In this document: piece after piece, positions 6,297-13,861 of the stretch
Numbering within the stretch: position 1 is the stretch's first letter
Layout of the letters: the number at the start of each line of letters is the position of its first letter
Virus record (IMG/VR): IMGVR_UViG_3300043408_000040
Coordinates: 1-62,243 of that record
DNA from: a virus
Length of the DNA stretch: 62,243 nt
Direction: 5' to 3' (one strand)
The notes under the pieces: model-generated
Told to the model about the DNA's origin: nothing
Seen by the model: the letters and a program-made list of their open reading frames with translations, nothing else
The model's database searches: none
Translations under genes and position numbers: made by a program

Positions 6297-6628
6297 AAAG
6301 ATACTCTCTCTATGAATTTGGTTTTTGGTATGGTTTCGTTGGCGGCTTGCATCTTTTTAAGATAGCTTTTGCGGCTGCGCTCCACCTGATCTTGGGTCTG
6401 CCGCGGCTGGGCATCCTCGCCCTCGCCGAATGCATAAATCTTGACCCGGTTACGGCCGTCAGTTTGATTGCTGTAGTCGATGACGTAGATCATCTTTTCG
6501 GCTTTGAGTTCAGCCAGAAGATTGCCAACTGTCTTTGGGTTCACGCCGGTGCGCCGCGCCAGATCCAGCCTGCTTGCTGGCCCCTTCATCAGTGCTTTGA
6601 TGACCTGTACTGCTTGAGCGATGTTCAT
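6287..6628 (-). CDS. Winged-helix DNA-binding protein
   Basis: 113 residues. The first 60 form a winged helix-turn-helix: 'MNIAQAVQVIKALM' helix 1, 'SRLDLARRTGVNPKTVGNLL' helix-turn-helix with recognition helix about residues 29-40, then 'MIYVIDYSNQTDGRNRVKIYAF' as the wing. The basic C-terminal tail (RSRKSYLKKMQAAN) may add DNA contacts. MarR-like in fold; probably a phage transcription regulator. Confidence 0.75.
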   Translation of the reverse strand: MNIAQAVQVIKALMKGPASRLDLARRTGVNPKTVGNLLAELKAEKMIYVIDYSNQTDGRNRVKIYAFGEGEDAQPRQTQDQVERSRKSYLKKMQAANETIPKTKFIERVSLWQ

Positions 6629-6831
6629 GGCTTATCCATCATGGCGTCCATCAATGGCGTGCCGCAGATGTATTTCTCTTGCAACGTGCCCAGTACGATG
6701 CGCTCCAGGCCTTCTATTGCGTTGTGCAGGTCATCGTGCAAGTAATCTGGCAGCGGTGTTTTCATGCTGAACGCCCAAGACTCCAGCGCTGACAGCAGCT
6801 TGATGGCATGCAATGCTTGCTCTTTGGTCAT
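6625..6831 (-). CDS. Small hypothetical protein (68 aa)
   Basis: Starts 'MTKEQALHAIKLLSALESW'; helical throughout. The start at 6831 overlaps the upstream stop by ATGA, and the end overlaps the winged-helix gene. Unknown function. Confidence 0.75.
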   Translation of the reverse strand: MTKEQALHAIKLLSALESWAFSMKTPLPDYLHDDLHNAIEGLERIVLGTLQEKYICGTPLMDAMMDKP

Positions 6832-7118
6832 GCCTCGCCCCTTGCCCGGATGGCGGTGGCAATCAGGCAAATGTCATCTCTACCATTTGGCCATTCATCG
6901 CACACCCGTGCACACGCATCACGCTCTTGAGCCACAATGTTGCACTCGTATGCAGTCCAATGGTCTTGAGTCCATGTGCGGTTTCGCTCGTCAGCACGGA
7001 CAAGCTCGGCAAACTTCTCAAGTTCCTTTGTAAAACAAAGCCAATCAGAATCGCCGTCTTTGTGTGTGGCGATCTCCTCGAATCCGGCTTCCAAGGCCAG
7101 ATCGGTTGCTGTTTTCAT
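6828..7118 (-). CDS. Small phage protein of the 'RDACARVCDEW...AIRARGE' type (96 aa)
   Basis: Begins 'MKTATDLALEAGFEEIA', with 'LEKFAELVRADERNR', 'ERDACARVCDEW' and a terminal 'IATAIRARGEA'. This pattern recurs in small accessory genes of betaproteobacterial phages, and related ends occur here at 13514-14078. It has no assigned activity. Confidence 0.78.
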   Translation of the reverse strand: MKTATDLALEAGFEEIATHKDGDSDWLCFTKELEKFAELVRADERNRTWTQDHWTAYECNIVAQERDACARVCDEWPNGRDDICLIATAIRARGEA

Positions 7119-7324
7119 AGTAAATCCTTCCGTTTCAACTCAATGATTTCTTCAGTGGTAAAGCCAGCGTTTCGCAACTTCACCAAGTCATCAATGTTCA
7201 CGCCTTGCTTTGCTTCAGTCATTTCAAATGGCTTGATGGTGGCAAGGCAACCAACATACATGTCGTTTGCGTCATAGACCATGTGATTCGTGTCGTCATA
7301 GCTCAATACGATTTTCTTTTTCAT
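7115..7324 (-). CDS. Small hypothetical protein (69 aa)
   Basis: Strand-rich N-terminus (KKKIVLSYDDTNHMVYD) and a helical C-terminus with 'LRNAGFTTEEIIELKRKDLL', a SHOCT-like short helix pair. ATGA overlap with the next gene. Function unknown. Confidence 0.72.
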   Translation of the reverse strand: MKKKIVLSYDDTNHMVYDANDMYVGCLATIKPFEMTEAKQGVNIDDLVKLRNAGFTTEEIIELKRKDLL

Positions 7325-7325
7325 T

Positions 7326-7559
7326 TCAAACTCCTAGTTGTTTCAAAGCCGCTTGCAGTCCTGCCAGTCCACCGACAGGCTGGCCGTCGATGATGATGTA
7401 GGGTAGCTGGCGTGCCGAGGGATAAAGGGAAGAAAACATTTGTCGTTCCCCATCTGTCTCGACTTCCCACTCGGTGTATTCCAGACCCTTGGACTTCAGC
7501 AGTTGCTTTGCGGTTGTGCAGTTGGGGCAACTTGATTTTGTGTAGATTACGATGTTCAT
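7326..7559 (-). CDS. Glutaredoxin-like thiol oxidoreductase
   Basis: 77 residues from the start at 7559 (GGAG upstream; ATGA overlap with the preceding mini-gene). Active-site C11-P-N-C14 follows the first strand (MNIVIYTKSS), 'LPYIII' supplies the cis-Pro near residue 54, and 'GGLAGLQAAL' resembles the glutathione/substrate-contact helix. It would shuttle electrons to thiol proteins such as ribonucleotide reductase, although none is encoded here. Confidence 0.9.
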   Translation of the reverse strand: MNIVIYTKSSCPNCTTAKQLLKSKGLEYTEWEVETDGERQMFSSLYPSARQLPYIIIDGQPVGGLAGLQAALKQLGV

Positions 7560-7630
7560 TTGTTTCTCCAAAACGCCCACAAATACACGGCTGTGTGAGC
7601 AATGCCGATGAGTACCATCCACCAAGTCAT
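7556..7630 (-). CDS. 24-residue membrane microprotein
   Basis: Sequence begins 'MTWWMVLIGIAHTAVYLW' and ends 'WRNK': one hydrophobic helix with Trp at the interfaces and a basic end, so a single-pass inner-membrane peptide is expected. Both its start and its stop make ATGA overlaps with the 200-codon gene upstream and with glutaredoxin downstream. That arrangement is the main evidence, together with the lack of other content in the gap. Confidence 0.62.
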   Translation of the reverse strand: MTWWMVLIGIAHTAVYLWAFWRNK

Positions 7631-8154
7631 GTGTTCTTTTCCTTGAGTTTGGCTTCGATGGCTCGATCAATGAAGTCAATCAACGCAATGCCACGCACAC
7701 GCTGTTTCCATTCTGTTGGCTCGCCTGTTTTTGAGTGCGGTTCCCATGAATGTTCCCACACATGGAATTGCGTGACGCTTTCGCTGTCGTAACTGTTCTC
7801 CATCAAGAAGCGCCAACGCTGAGCATCCCTTTCTTGACTTGTCAGCGGCTTGCGCTGTGCTGGTGGGGATGTGTAGAGGGGCGTCACGGTCACTTTGCCC
7901 ATGTATTGACCCGCCATCTGCTCTGCCAGTTCTCTATACTTTTGCATTGGATACTTGCTGCTGAACTCAAGACCCCGTGAATGTGACAGCGCCCACGCCA
8001 CAGGCTCCTGCACAAGTGCTGCGGTTGGAGAGTTCTGCAAAAGTCTTTTTTGAATAGCCGTACTTACATCAACTGTGTCTTTATTCCAGTATCCGTCACG
8101 CACTCCTCGCTCAATCGCCTCCAAAGCAAGTCGCAATAATTTTTCATCGTTCAT
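7627..8154 (-). CDS. Modular phage accessory protein with 'QEPVAWA' linker (175 aa)
   Basis: Start at 8154 (GGAGA upstream, ATGA overlap). An N-terminal helix 'KLLRLALEAIERG' is followed by 'VQEPVAWALSHSRG', a linker 'YTSPPAQRKPLTSQERDAQRWRFLM', and a C-terminal helical region 'ALIDFIDRAIEAKLKEK'. The same module order appears in the next gene and at 14075-14785, so these are paralogous or shuffled accessory proteins. No activity is known to me. Confidence 0.78.
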   Translation of the reverse strand: MNDEKLLRLALEAIERGVRDGYWNKDTVDVSTAIQKRLLQNSPTAALVQEPVAWALSHSRGLEFSSKYPMQKYRELAEQMAGQYMGKVTVTPLYTSPPAQRKPLTSQERDAQRWRFLMENSYDSESVTQFHVWEHSWEPHSKTGEPTEWKQRVRGIALIDFIDRAIEAKLKEKNT

Positions 8155-8864
8155 TTTGTTTCTCCTGTTGTTGGTGCTGCGGTTGGGGTGGTGTAAACGG
8201 CGTAGGCTCCTTCGCCCAAGCTGCCCCAATACTCAAAGTCGTAGTTTCCGTGGCCCTTGTAAAACCAGATTTTCAACGTGCCTACAGGCTCCTGCACAGG
8301 TGCTGGCTGTGCGGGTGGGGTGTTGTAGATGACATCAAGCGCAGCGGAATACTCGGCGTAGTCGTCATCACTGCTGAGATTGTTCCGCAAGAAGCGATCA
8401 ATCATGTCGTATGCCTCGCTCGCCACAGGCTCCTGCTGTGCTGGTTGCTCACCAACTAACTCGCGTTCGATCTGCCCTGCCAAGGCTTGCTGATATTCCT
8501 CGTTGTGACACATGGGAAACTTGCATTGGTGCTGTGCTGGCTGCTCGGCTTTCAGTGCGCCAATGGCTGCAAGGATCGGCTCTGCTCCGCCTTCTTCTGG
8601 GTCGCACCCAAGTGCATCGCCAATTTGCCCGAGCGCCGAACATGCGGCTTCAAACATGCGCTTGTATTGTGCAAGCTCAATGTCAATCGGACGGTCTTCC
8701 AGCGTGACAGCCAATTTAGAAGGCTGTGATGGCTGCTCTATCGCTTCGTTGGCCAGTGCTTCTCGCAGTGATTTTTCAGCCGCAATCCATTCGTCCACAC
8801 TGACATCGCCTTGATTTCGCATTACCTCCAACGCCAGCTTCATTGCTTCAGTTTGTTTTGTCAT
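8151..8864 (-). CDS. Modular phage accessory protein with repeated 'AQ.EPV' linkers (237 aa)
   Basis: An N-terminal 'AMKLALEVMRNQG...AEKSLREAL' helix pair, then Pro/Gln-rich linkers (EQPAQ, QPAPVQEPVGT) separating short domains. A Cys/His pair 'CKFPMCHNE' lies near the middle. The layout is typical of variable accessory proteins in Burkholderiales phages. Function unknown. Confidence 0.78.
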   Translation of the reverse strand: MTKQTEAMKLALEVMRNQGDVSVDEWIAAEKSLREALANEAIEQPSQPSKLAVTLEDRPIDIELAQYKRMFEAACSALGQIGDALGCDPEEGGAEPILAAIGALKAEQPAQHQCKFPMCHNEEYQQALAGQIERELVGEQPAQQEPVASEAYDMIDRFLRNNLSSDDDYAEYSAALDVIYNTPPAQPAPVQEPVGTLKIWFYKGHGNYDFEYWGSLGEGAYAVYTTPTAAPTTGETK

Positions 8865-9136
8865 GTGCTCTCCTTAAGCAGCTTTTTCACTTGTTCGTAT
8901 ACGGCATTTCTTTCGGCGTTGTCGGACTCCAACTTATCCCATCCTGCGTAGCGCATCTCGTTTTCGCAGCGCTGCAGTAGTTCATGCACTTCGCGCAGGC
9001 AGTCGGCAGACTTTCCGTGTAAAGGCCATTGCATTGTCTTTTCTAGCATGGCGGCAAGGCGCAATGGTTTTGGAAGTTTGCTCACGCGCAGCAGTTCTGC
9101 GGTGTCTTCTTCGCTTGCGTATTGGTTCTGATTCAT
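8861..9136 (-). CDS. Hypothetical protein, first gene of leftward operon (91 aa)
   Basis: Start at 9136, preceded by AAAAGGAGAGCAC. Helical, acidic/basic mixed, with 'LREVHELLQRCENEMRYAGWDKLE'. It is transcribed from the divergent TTGCAG promoter at 9182-9210. No recognised family. Confidence 0.75.
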   Translation of the reverse strand: MNQNQYASEEDTAELLRVSKLPKPLRLAAMLEKTMQWPLHGKSADCLREVHELLQRCENEMRYAGWDKLESDNAERNAVYEQVKKLLKEST

Positions 9137-9181
9137 GTGCTCTCCTTTTGGCAACTTCCACAAAATAAGTTGCTGAGGTGT

Positions 9182-9210
9182 AGTCTATCGCAATTTTTTG
9201 CAGTCTGCAA
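9182..9210 (-). promoter_or_regulatory. Leftward TTGCAG/TAGACT promoter
   Basis: On the minus strand TTGCAG (9210-9205), 17 bases, TAGACT (9187-9182), then a leader of about 45 bases to the ATG at 9136. The boxes match those of the two putative leaderless promoters of this phage. Confidence 0.55.
9198..9210. promoter_or_regulatory. Palindrome TTGCAG-N-CTGCAA overlapping the leftward -35 box
   Basis: A perfect 13-base dyad in the middle of the divergent region. It covers the leftward -35 box and lies about 20 bases upstream of the rightward one, where a dimeric regulator could control both directions. Confidence 0.5.
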
Positions 9211-9227
9211 TATATTTTTACACCATC

Positions 9228-9256
9228 TTGCAAAGAAGTGTGATTTGGTGTAGCAT
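9228..9256 (+). promoter_or_regulatory. Rightward promoter giving a leaderless mRNA
   Basis: TTGCAA (9228-9233), a 17-base spacer, TAGCAT (9251-9256), then exactly 7 bases (ACGTCAA) to the ATG at 9264. Transcription would begin at or next to the start codon. No Shine-Dalgarno sequence precedes this gene. Confidence 0.6.
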
Positions 9257-9263
9257 ACGTCAA

Positions 9264-9719
9264 ATGAGAAAACAAACCAGAAGAAAAATTTACGCGCTCG
9301 TGAACCCCATCGAGTACGCCATCACCGGCGCCAGCATCACAGATGAATCGAGTCTGAAAATCTTACGCGACAAGGAGAATGGAAGCATGGAGGCATTCAG
9401 GACTGGCAAGGCAAACAAGCAGGACTGGAACAACATCAATGCAGTCTGCAATCTTGCCGAGTCTATGGCTGCCGCCGACATTGGCCCAGAGGTTATGGAA
9501 TACAAGGCCATCGCAGAGATGCACTTGATTGATTCAAGGGATCGGTACCTGAAGACAGGAAGAATGGGGGCTACTGGCCTCGCCCTTCAGGCCTTCAAGG
9601 ACATCATTGAGTATCACGAACTGCAGCGCACGGCTGTGGCACGCAGTGTGTATGAGGGACACATTAAGAAGGTGACCGACATGATCAAGAGTCGCTCACC
9701 GAAGATCAAGTTTTTATAG
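9264..9719 (+). CDS. Conserved phage hypothetical protein, leaderless first gene (151 aa)
   Basis: Begins 'MRKQTRRKIYALVNPIEYA' and is basic and helical. It includes 'FRTGKANKQDWNNINAVCNLAESMA' and 'ALQAFKDIIEYHELQRTAVARSVYEGHI'. Similar proteins are common in phages of Burkholderiales, with no proven role; as the first gene of a divergent operon it may be regulatory. An in-frame extension to 9198 would cross the promoter and is rejected. Confidence 0.8.
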   Translation: MRKQTRRKIYALVNPIEYAITGASITDESSLKILRDKENGSMEAFRTGKANKQDWNNINAVCNLAESMAAADIGPEVMEYKAIAEMHLIDSRDRYLKTGRMGATGLALQAFKDIIEYHELQRTAVARSVYEGHIKKVTDMIKSRSPKIKFL

Positions 9720-9728
9720 GAGGTGCAA

Positions 9729-9923
9729 ATGCACGGAGACGGTGGAAAGGGATCTGGTCGCAGGCCATCGGTGGTCAGTCAAGATGAGATCGCAAAGCAA
9801 TGGGACGCAATTTTTGGAAAGAAAAAACATGGAACTTTATTGGCCGAAAACAAAGATCGTCAAGAGTCAGAACAACGCCTTCACGAGCTGGAAGACACCC
9901 AGGGAAAGCCTGATGTCGGGTGA
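9729..9923 (+). CDS. Small phage protein 'MHGDGGKGSGRRP' type (64 aa)
   Basis: The start follows a perfect AGGAGG. Gly/basic N-terminus, then 'AKQWDAIFGKKK', a short motif I associate with common phage hypothetical proteins. The C-terminal half is acidic and helical. It overlaps the next gene in another frame. Confidence 0.78.
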   Translation: MHGDGGKGSGRRPSVVSQDEIAKQWDAIFGKKKHGTLLAENKDRQESEQRLHELEDTQGKPDVG

Positions 9924-10017
9924 CGACTCTTACCGAAAATCAAAAGCAGCAACAAAGGGCCGCACAGCCAAAGGCGAAGTGCCAAGCCACCTGAGAATTT
10001 ACAAGGAAAAGCAATGA
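9829..10017 (+). CDS. Small phage protein 'MELYWPKTKIVKSQNNAF' type (62 aa)
   Basis: Overlaps the previous gene by 95 bases in a different frame. The N-terminal 'YWPKT..VKSQNNAF' resembles small phage proteins that follow the gene type upstream, which favours this start. The alternative ATG at 9913 would give 34 residues with a short overlap. The end overlaps the next ATG by ATGA. Basic, unknown function. Confidence 0.6.
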   Translation: MELYWPKTKIVKSQNNAFTSWKTPRESLMSGDDSYRKSKAATKGRTAKGEVPSHLRIYKEKQ

Positions 10018-10166
10018 ACGAAGAAGCGCGAAAACAGTTTGAGGCCATGCTTCAATCAAAAGGCAAGCGAGCCACCGGCTGGAATGGTGACCGCTACGAC
10101 AACATCAACATCCAAACCTACTGGCGCTGGTTCCTGTTGGGCTGGACCATGCGAGGCGCCAAATGA
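10014..10166 (+). CDS. Small hypothetical protein (50 aa)
   Basis: Begins 'MNEEARKQFEAMLQSKG' and ends 'YWRWFLLGWTMRGAK', Trp-rich. Both ends are ATGA overlaps, which supports coding in an otherwise empty 145-base gap. Function unknown. Confidence 0.72.
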   Translation: MNEEARKQFEAMLQSKGKRATGWNGDRYDNINIQTYWRWFLLGWTMRGAK

Positions 10167-10993
10167 ATAAGGTCATGAACATCGGCGCACTCGTGATGGA
10201 CGAGCGCCTGCAGTCGAGAACAGAGATCAGCGAAGAGACTGTTGCCGAGTACGCTTACGCACTCAAGGATGGCGCAGAGTTTCCCCCTGTGCTTGTCTAT
10301 TTTGATGGCATAAGCTACTACCTGACAGATGGCTATCACCGCGCTCACGCACACAAGCGCGCAGAAAAGGTAAGCATCTTGTGTGAGGTTGTTCAAGGCA
10401 CATTGCGTGATGCAATCTTGCATTCGACAGGCGTCAACTCCAAGCATGGAATGCGCCGTAGCTACGCCGACAAGCGCAAAGCAGTTATGACGTTGCTGGA
10501 TGACTTTGAATGGAGCCAATGGAGCAGTAGCGAGATCGGTCGTCGATGCGGCGTGTCACCCACGTTCGTGTCTGGCTTGCGTGATAGCGGAGGCCCATCC
10601 GAGGTGAAGTACAAGAAGGCATCTGGTGAGGTTGCTGTCAAAGCCAAAGCGCCTGGCCGCCCGGCAAAAGAAAAAGAGCCAGAGCTGAAAGAGCCTGCAA
10701 AGCAGGAGCAGCCTCAAGCAGAAGAGTTTGATCCACGCGACGAGCTGATTGAGCATCTGACCAAAGAGAACGACGAGCTGACCATGAACCTTGCCTTGGC
10801 CCACATGGGTGGCACAGAGCAGGAGCAGGGTGAGGCACGCGAGATCATCAACACATTGCACGAAGAGGTGCGAGTTCTGAAGATTGAGCTGGTGGCAGTG
10901 AAGCAAAGCCGCGATACGTTCCAGTCAGAGAATCAGCAACTCAAGCAACAGTGCGCGTCGTATCAACGTCAACTTAAGAAACTGCAGCCATGA
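10163..10993 (+). CDS. ParB/Srx-fold DNA-binding protein with coiled coil (276 aa)
   Basis: The N-terminal ParB-like domain (residues 1-75) shows 'FPPVLVYFDG..YYLTDGYHRAHA', the CTP/nuclease-fold box of phage ParB proteins. Residues 95-140 hold a helix-turn-helix (WSSSEIGRRCGVSPTFVSGL). A basic AT-hook-like 'KAPGRPAKEKE' linker follows, then a C-terminal coiled coil. Phage ParB-like proteins act in regulation or DNA handling rather than true partition; no ParA is present. ATGA overlaps on both sides. Confidence 0.85.
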   Translation: MNKVMNIGALVMDERLQSRTEISEETVAEYAYALKDGAEFPPVLVYFDGISYYLTDGYHRAHAHKRAEKVSILCEVVQGTLRDAILHSTGVNSKHGMRRSYADKRKAVMTLLDDFEWSQWSSSEIGRRCGVSPTFVSGLRDSGGPSEVKYKKASGEVAVKAKAPGRPAKEKEPELKEPAKQEQPQAEEFDPRDELIEHLTKENDELTMNLALAHMGGTEQEQGEAREIINTLHEEVRVLKIELVAVKQSRDTFQSENQQLKQQCASYQRQLKKLQP

Positions 10994-11520
10994 ACCCGGA
11001 TGTTATCAAGCATCTCGTAAGCATGCGCCACTCACCTCTGCGCAACTACATTGTTCCCGGCCTAACGAGCTGGATGATCATGGACAACGGAAGCAATGGG
11101 AAGGTGCGCATGTTTGATTGCACGCGAGAGCAGCACGAGTTCATCACACCGCACAGCCATCGCTTTGATTTCACTGCGTGCGTGGTTGAGGGTAGCGTAG
11201 AAAACGCACTATGGATTTCTTCCAGCAGTGGCGATGACTATCAAATGACGCGCACCATATATCTTGATGAGCCAGGAAAGTATGAGTCACAGCTGCGGCA
11301 GAAAAACAAGTACACCACCGATGTTATTGGCTACAAAGAGGGGGATTGGTACGGCATGAAGTTCAATGAAATTCACTCGATCAAGTTTGCCAAAGGATCA
11401 AAAGTTCTTTTCTTTGAGGGTCCAACCAAGGTGAATTTTTCTTACGTTCTTGAGCCAGTGGTTGATGGCGAGCACCTGAAGACTATGAGAACAGAGCCTT
11501 GGATGTTTAAGCGGGGCTGA
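10990..11520 (+). CDS. Cupin-like phage hypothetical protein (176 aa)
   Basis: Beta-rich throughout, with 'ITPHSHRFDFTACVVEGSV', which resembles the His-X-His strand of a cupin barrel, and a later 'NEIHSIKF' that could supply another His. The barrel assignment is tentative. It lies between the ParB-like gene and the helicase, with ATGA overlap upstream. Confidence 0.6.
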   Translation: MNPDVIKHLVSMRHSPLRNYIVPGLTSWMIMDNGSNGKVRMFDCTREQHEFITPHSHRFDFTACVVEGSVENALWISSSSGDDYQMTRTIYLDEPGKYESQLRQKNKYTTDVIGYKEGDWYGMKFNEIHSIKFAKGSKVLFFEGPTKVNFSYVLEPVVDGEHLKTMRTEPWMFKRG

Positions 11521-11568
11521 TCAATCGCCCAAGCCAGAGGGCATGTGTGCTGGCAGTTGGAGAATCAA

Positions 11569-13047
11569 ATGAGTTTGCAATTACGAGAGTACCAAGCCGG
11601 TTCCCTTGATGGTTTGAGGCAAGGCTTTGCTGCGGGATACAAGTCGCAGATGCTCTACGCCCCAACGGGAGCCGGCAAGACCGAGATGGCCATTGCCCTG
11701 CTGGAGGCCACAAAGAAGAAGGGCAACAAGGCCGCAATGATTCTGGACCGCATCATCTTGTGCGATCAGACGAGTCAACGCCTTGAGAAGTACAAGATTG
11801 ACCATGGTGTGCTTCAGTCGGGCCACTGGCGGTATCGGCCATACGAGAGCATTCAAGTGTGCTCAGCACAGACGCTGGAAAAGCGCGGATCATTCCCCGG
11901 TCTCACGCTGATGATTGTTGATGAGGCGCATGCCATGAGAAGGCAGACCATTGAGTTCATCAAGAACAACCCAGACATCAAAGTCATTGGGCTTTCCGCA
12001 TCCCCATTTACGAAGGGCTTGGCATCAGTGTATGAGAACGTAGTCAGCACCGTCACCACCAAGCAGTTGGTCGATCAGGGTGTGCTGTGCCCTCTGCGCG
12101 TGTTCATTGCCAAAGAGATTGACATGGCTGGCGCCAAGAAGGTTGCCGGCGAATGGAGTCAGGCTGAGACAAGCAAGCGCGGCATGCAGATCACTGGTGA
12201 TGTGGTGGCCGAATGGATCAAAATGACGCACGAGATATTCGGCGCACCCAAGAAGACCATCGTGTTCTGCTCTGGCGTGGAGCATGGCACAGACCTGTCA
12301 AAGAAGTTCGCAGAGCAGGGCTACAACTTCATCAGCATCTCCTACAAGGATGACGATCAGTTCAAACGTGATGTGATCGAAGACTTCAGCAAGCCTGACA
12401 CAGAGATCCATGGCCTGATCGCCACCGATGTTTTGACCAAAGGCTTTGACGTTCCCGATGTGATGATTGGCGTGAGTGCGCGGCCATTCAGCAAGTCGTT
12501 CTCATCTCACGTCCAGCAAATGGGGCGCGTGATGCGCGGCTATTCTGGCAAGCAGTTCGCCGTCTGGCTGGATCACTCTGGCAACTACATCCGATTCCAA
12601 GAGGAGTGGGATGAGGTTTACAACGATGGCGTGACCAAGCTGGAAGACGGCAAGGAAAAAGCGAAGAAGGAAAAGACGGAAGGCGAGAAGGAGGCGGCCA
12701 AATGCCCCAAGTGCGGCCACCTCTGGGCCAGTGGCTCCGACTCTTGCTTGCATTGCGGCTACACCCGTGAAAAGAAATCCATGGTCGAGTCTGTGCCAGG
12801 CCAGATGGAAGAGCTGTCAACGGGCGGCAAGCATTCAATGCAGGACAAGCAGGCGTTCTGGTCTATGTGCCAGTACAAGAAGCTGTACAACGGTTGGACC
12901 GATGCGCGATGCAAGGCAAGCTATCACGGCCTCTATGGCGTGTGGCCTAAAGGATTGCTTGATGTACCAAAGCCGCCGGACATCAAGTTTGAGAAAACAC
13001 AAAAGGCGCAACTCATCAAATATTTAAAAACCAAAGGAAGAAAATGA
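11569..13047 (+). CDS. DEAH-box superfamily II DNA helicase
   Basis: 492 residues. Q-like motif 'LREYQ' at the N-terminus, Walker A 'PTGAGKT' at 32-38, DEAH at 118-121, 'GLSASPF' (motif III region) near 138, 'LIATDVLTKGFDVPDV' (motif V) and 'QQMGRVMR' (motif VI). A zinc ribbon 'CPKCGHLW..CLHCGY' follows near 370-400. This resembles phage replication helicases of the UvsW/RecQ-like SF2 class, likely the principal helicase here. Start at 11569 chosen for the GGAGA upstream. Confidence 0.92.
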   Translation: MSLQLREYQAGSLDGLRQGFAAGYKSQMLYAPTGAGKTEMAIALLEATKKKGNKAAMILDRIILCDQTSQRLEKYKIDHGVLQSGHWRYRPYESIQVCSAQTLEKRGSFPGLTLMIVDEAHAMRRQTIEFIKNNPDIKVIGLSASPFTKGLASVYENVVSTVTTKQLVDQGVLCPLRVFIAKEIDMAGAKKVAGEWSQAETSKRGMQITGDVVAEWIKMTHEIFGAPKKTIVFCSGVEHGTDLSKKFAEQGYNFISISYKDDDQFKRDVIEDFSKPDTEIHGLIATDVLTKGFDVPDVMIGVSARPFSKSFSSHVQQMGRVMRGYSGKQFAVWLDHSGNYIRFQEEWDEVYNDGVTKLEDGKEKAKKEKTEGEKEAAKCPKCGHLWASGSDSCLHCGYTREKKSMVESVPGQMEELSTGGKHSMQDKQAFWSMCQYKKLYNGWTDARCKASYHGLYGVWPKGLLDVPKPPDIKFEKTQKAQLIKYLKTKGRK

Positions 13048-13517
13048 CAAGCAACTACCAACGTACCAAAGCATGGCTCGAAGCATGCGGCAAAGAACCA
13101 TCACCAGAGAACCTATCCGTCCAGGTTGGTTGCATGGCCGAGGAATTTCTGGAAGTGCTTGAGGCTCTGAGCTTTCACAAACCCGGCGCATCACCAGAGT
13201 CATCGGGCTGGCGCGAGGTGGTGGAGCGCATCACTGCCGACGTCGAGGCGCTGGGCAAGGCGCTCAAAAAAGGTGAGTTGCTGGCGTATGTCGAGCCAAA
13301 AAAGCGAGTTGGCCTGCTGGACGGCTTGTGCGATGTCGAGGTGACGCTCAACGGCGTGGCATACCTGGCTGGATTCGACAAGGATGGCGCAGATCAAGAG
13401 GTGCTTGCATCGAACGAATCAAAACTTGAAGATGGCAAAGCTGTATTCGTGGAAGGCACTACGAAAATCGGAAAAGGCGCGTCATATAAAGCACCAGACC
13501 TGCGGGGGTTTGTATGA
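13044..13517 (+). CDS. MazG/PRA-PH-like nucleotide pyrophosphohydrolase (157 aa)
   Basis: Helical all-alpha NTP pyrophosphatase pattern: 'MAEEFLEVLEAL' gives the E-X-X-E metal ligands, 'DGLCDVEVTLNGVAYLAGFD' gives the second acidic helix, and 'LASNESKL' is the closing motif of the phosphoribosyl-ATP-pyrophosphohydrolase-like phage family. It may cleanse or remodel the nucleotide pool. ATGA-coupled to the helicase. Confidence 0.82.
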   Translation: MTSNYQRTKAWLEACGKEPSPENLSVQVGCMAEEFLEVLEALSFHKPGASPESSGWREVVERITADVEALGKALKKGELLAYVEPKKRVGLLDGLCDVEVTLNGVAYLAGFDKDGADQEVLASNESKLEDGKAVFVEGTTKIGKGASYKAPDLRGFV

Positions 13518-13861
13518 TCCAAAGAGAAACTCTATACATCTTTGAAACGGAAGATGAAATCTATGACCGCATGATGTCGGCCTTCAATCATGCCATGGAG
13601 GGGTTTGAAAGAAATAAGCCAAACAAAATAGAGGCACCCATGACCGACTTTGAAACATGGTGGTATCACGAAGGCAGCCAAGGCCCAACCGCTGGCAACG
13701 ACCTCGAAGAGCACTGCAAACGCATGTGCGCGATCGCATGGGGCAACGGCGCATTCAAGGAGCGTGAGCGTGCAGCCCTGAAGGTCGAAGAGCTTGGCAT
13801 GATCGGATACGGCACCTTGGCCATCGCTGCGGCAATCCGCAAAGGAGATGAACATGAATGA
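13514..13861 (+). CDS. Small phage accessory protein (115 aa)
   Basis: 'TDFETWWYHEGS' and 'CKRMCAIAWGNGAFKERERAAL' then a terminal 'IAAAIRKGDEHE'. The helical end resembles the 'RDxCAxV...AIRARG' family of this phage. Unknown function. ATGA overlap upstream. Confidence 0.75.
   Translation: MIQRETLYIFETEDEIYDRMMSAFNHAMEGFERNKPNKIEAPMTDFETWWYHEGSQGPTAGNDLEEHCKRMCAIAWGNGAFKERERAALKVEELGMIGYGTLAIAAAIRKGDEHE

Noticed and set aside
9198-9263. Upstream in-frame start at 9198 for the 9264 gene
   Set aside because: It would lie within the palindrome and promoter, has no ribosome site, and adds 22 residues of unusual composition.
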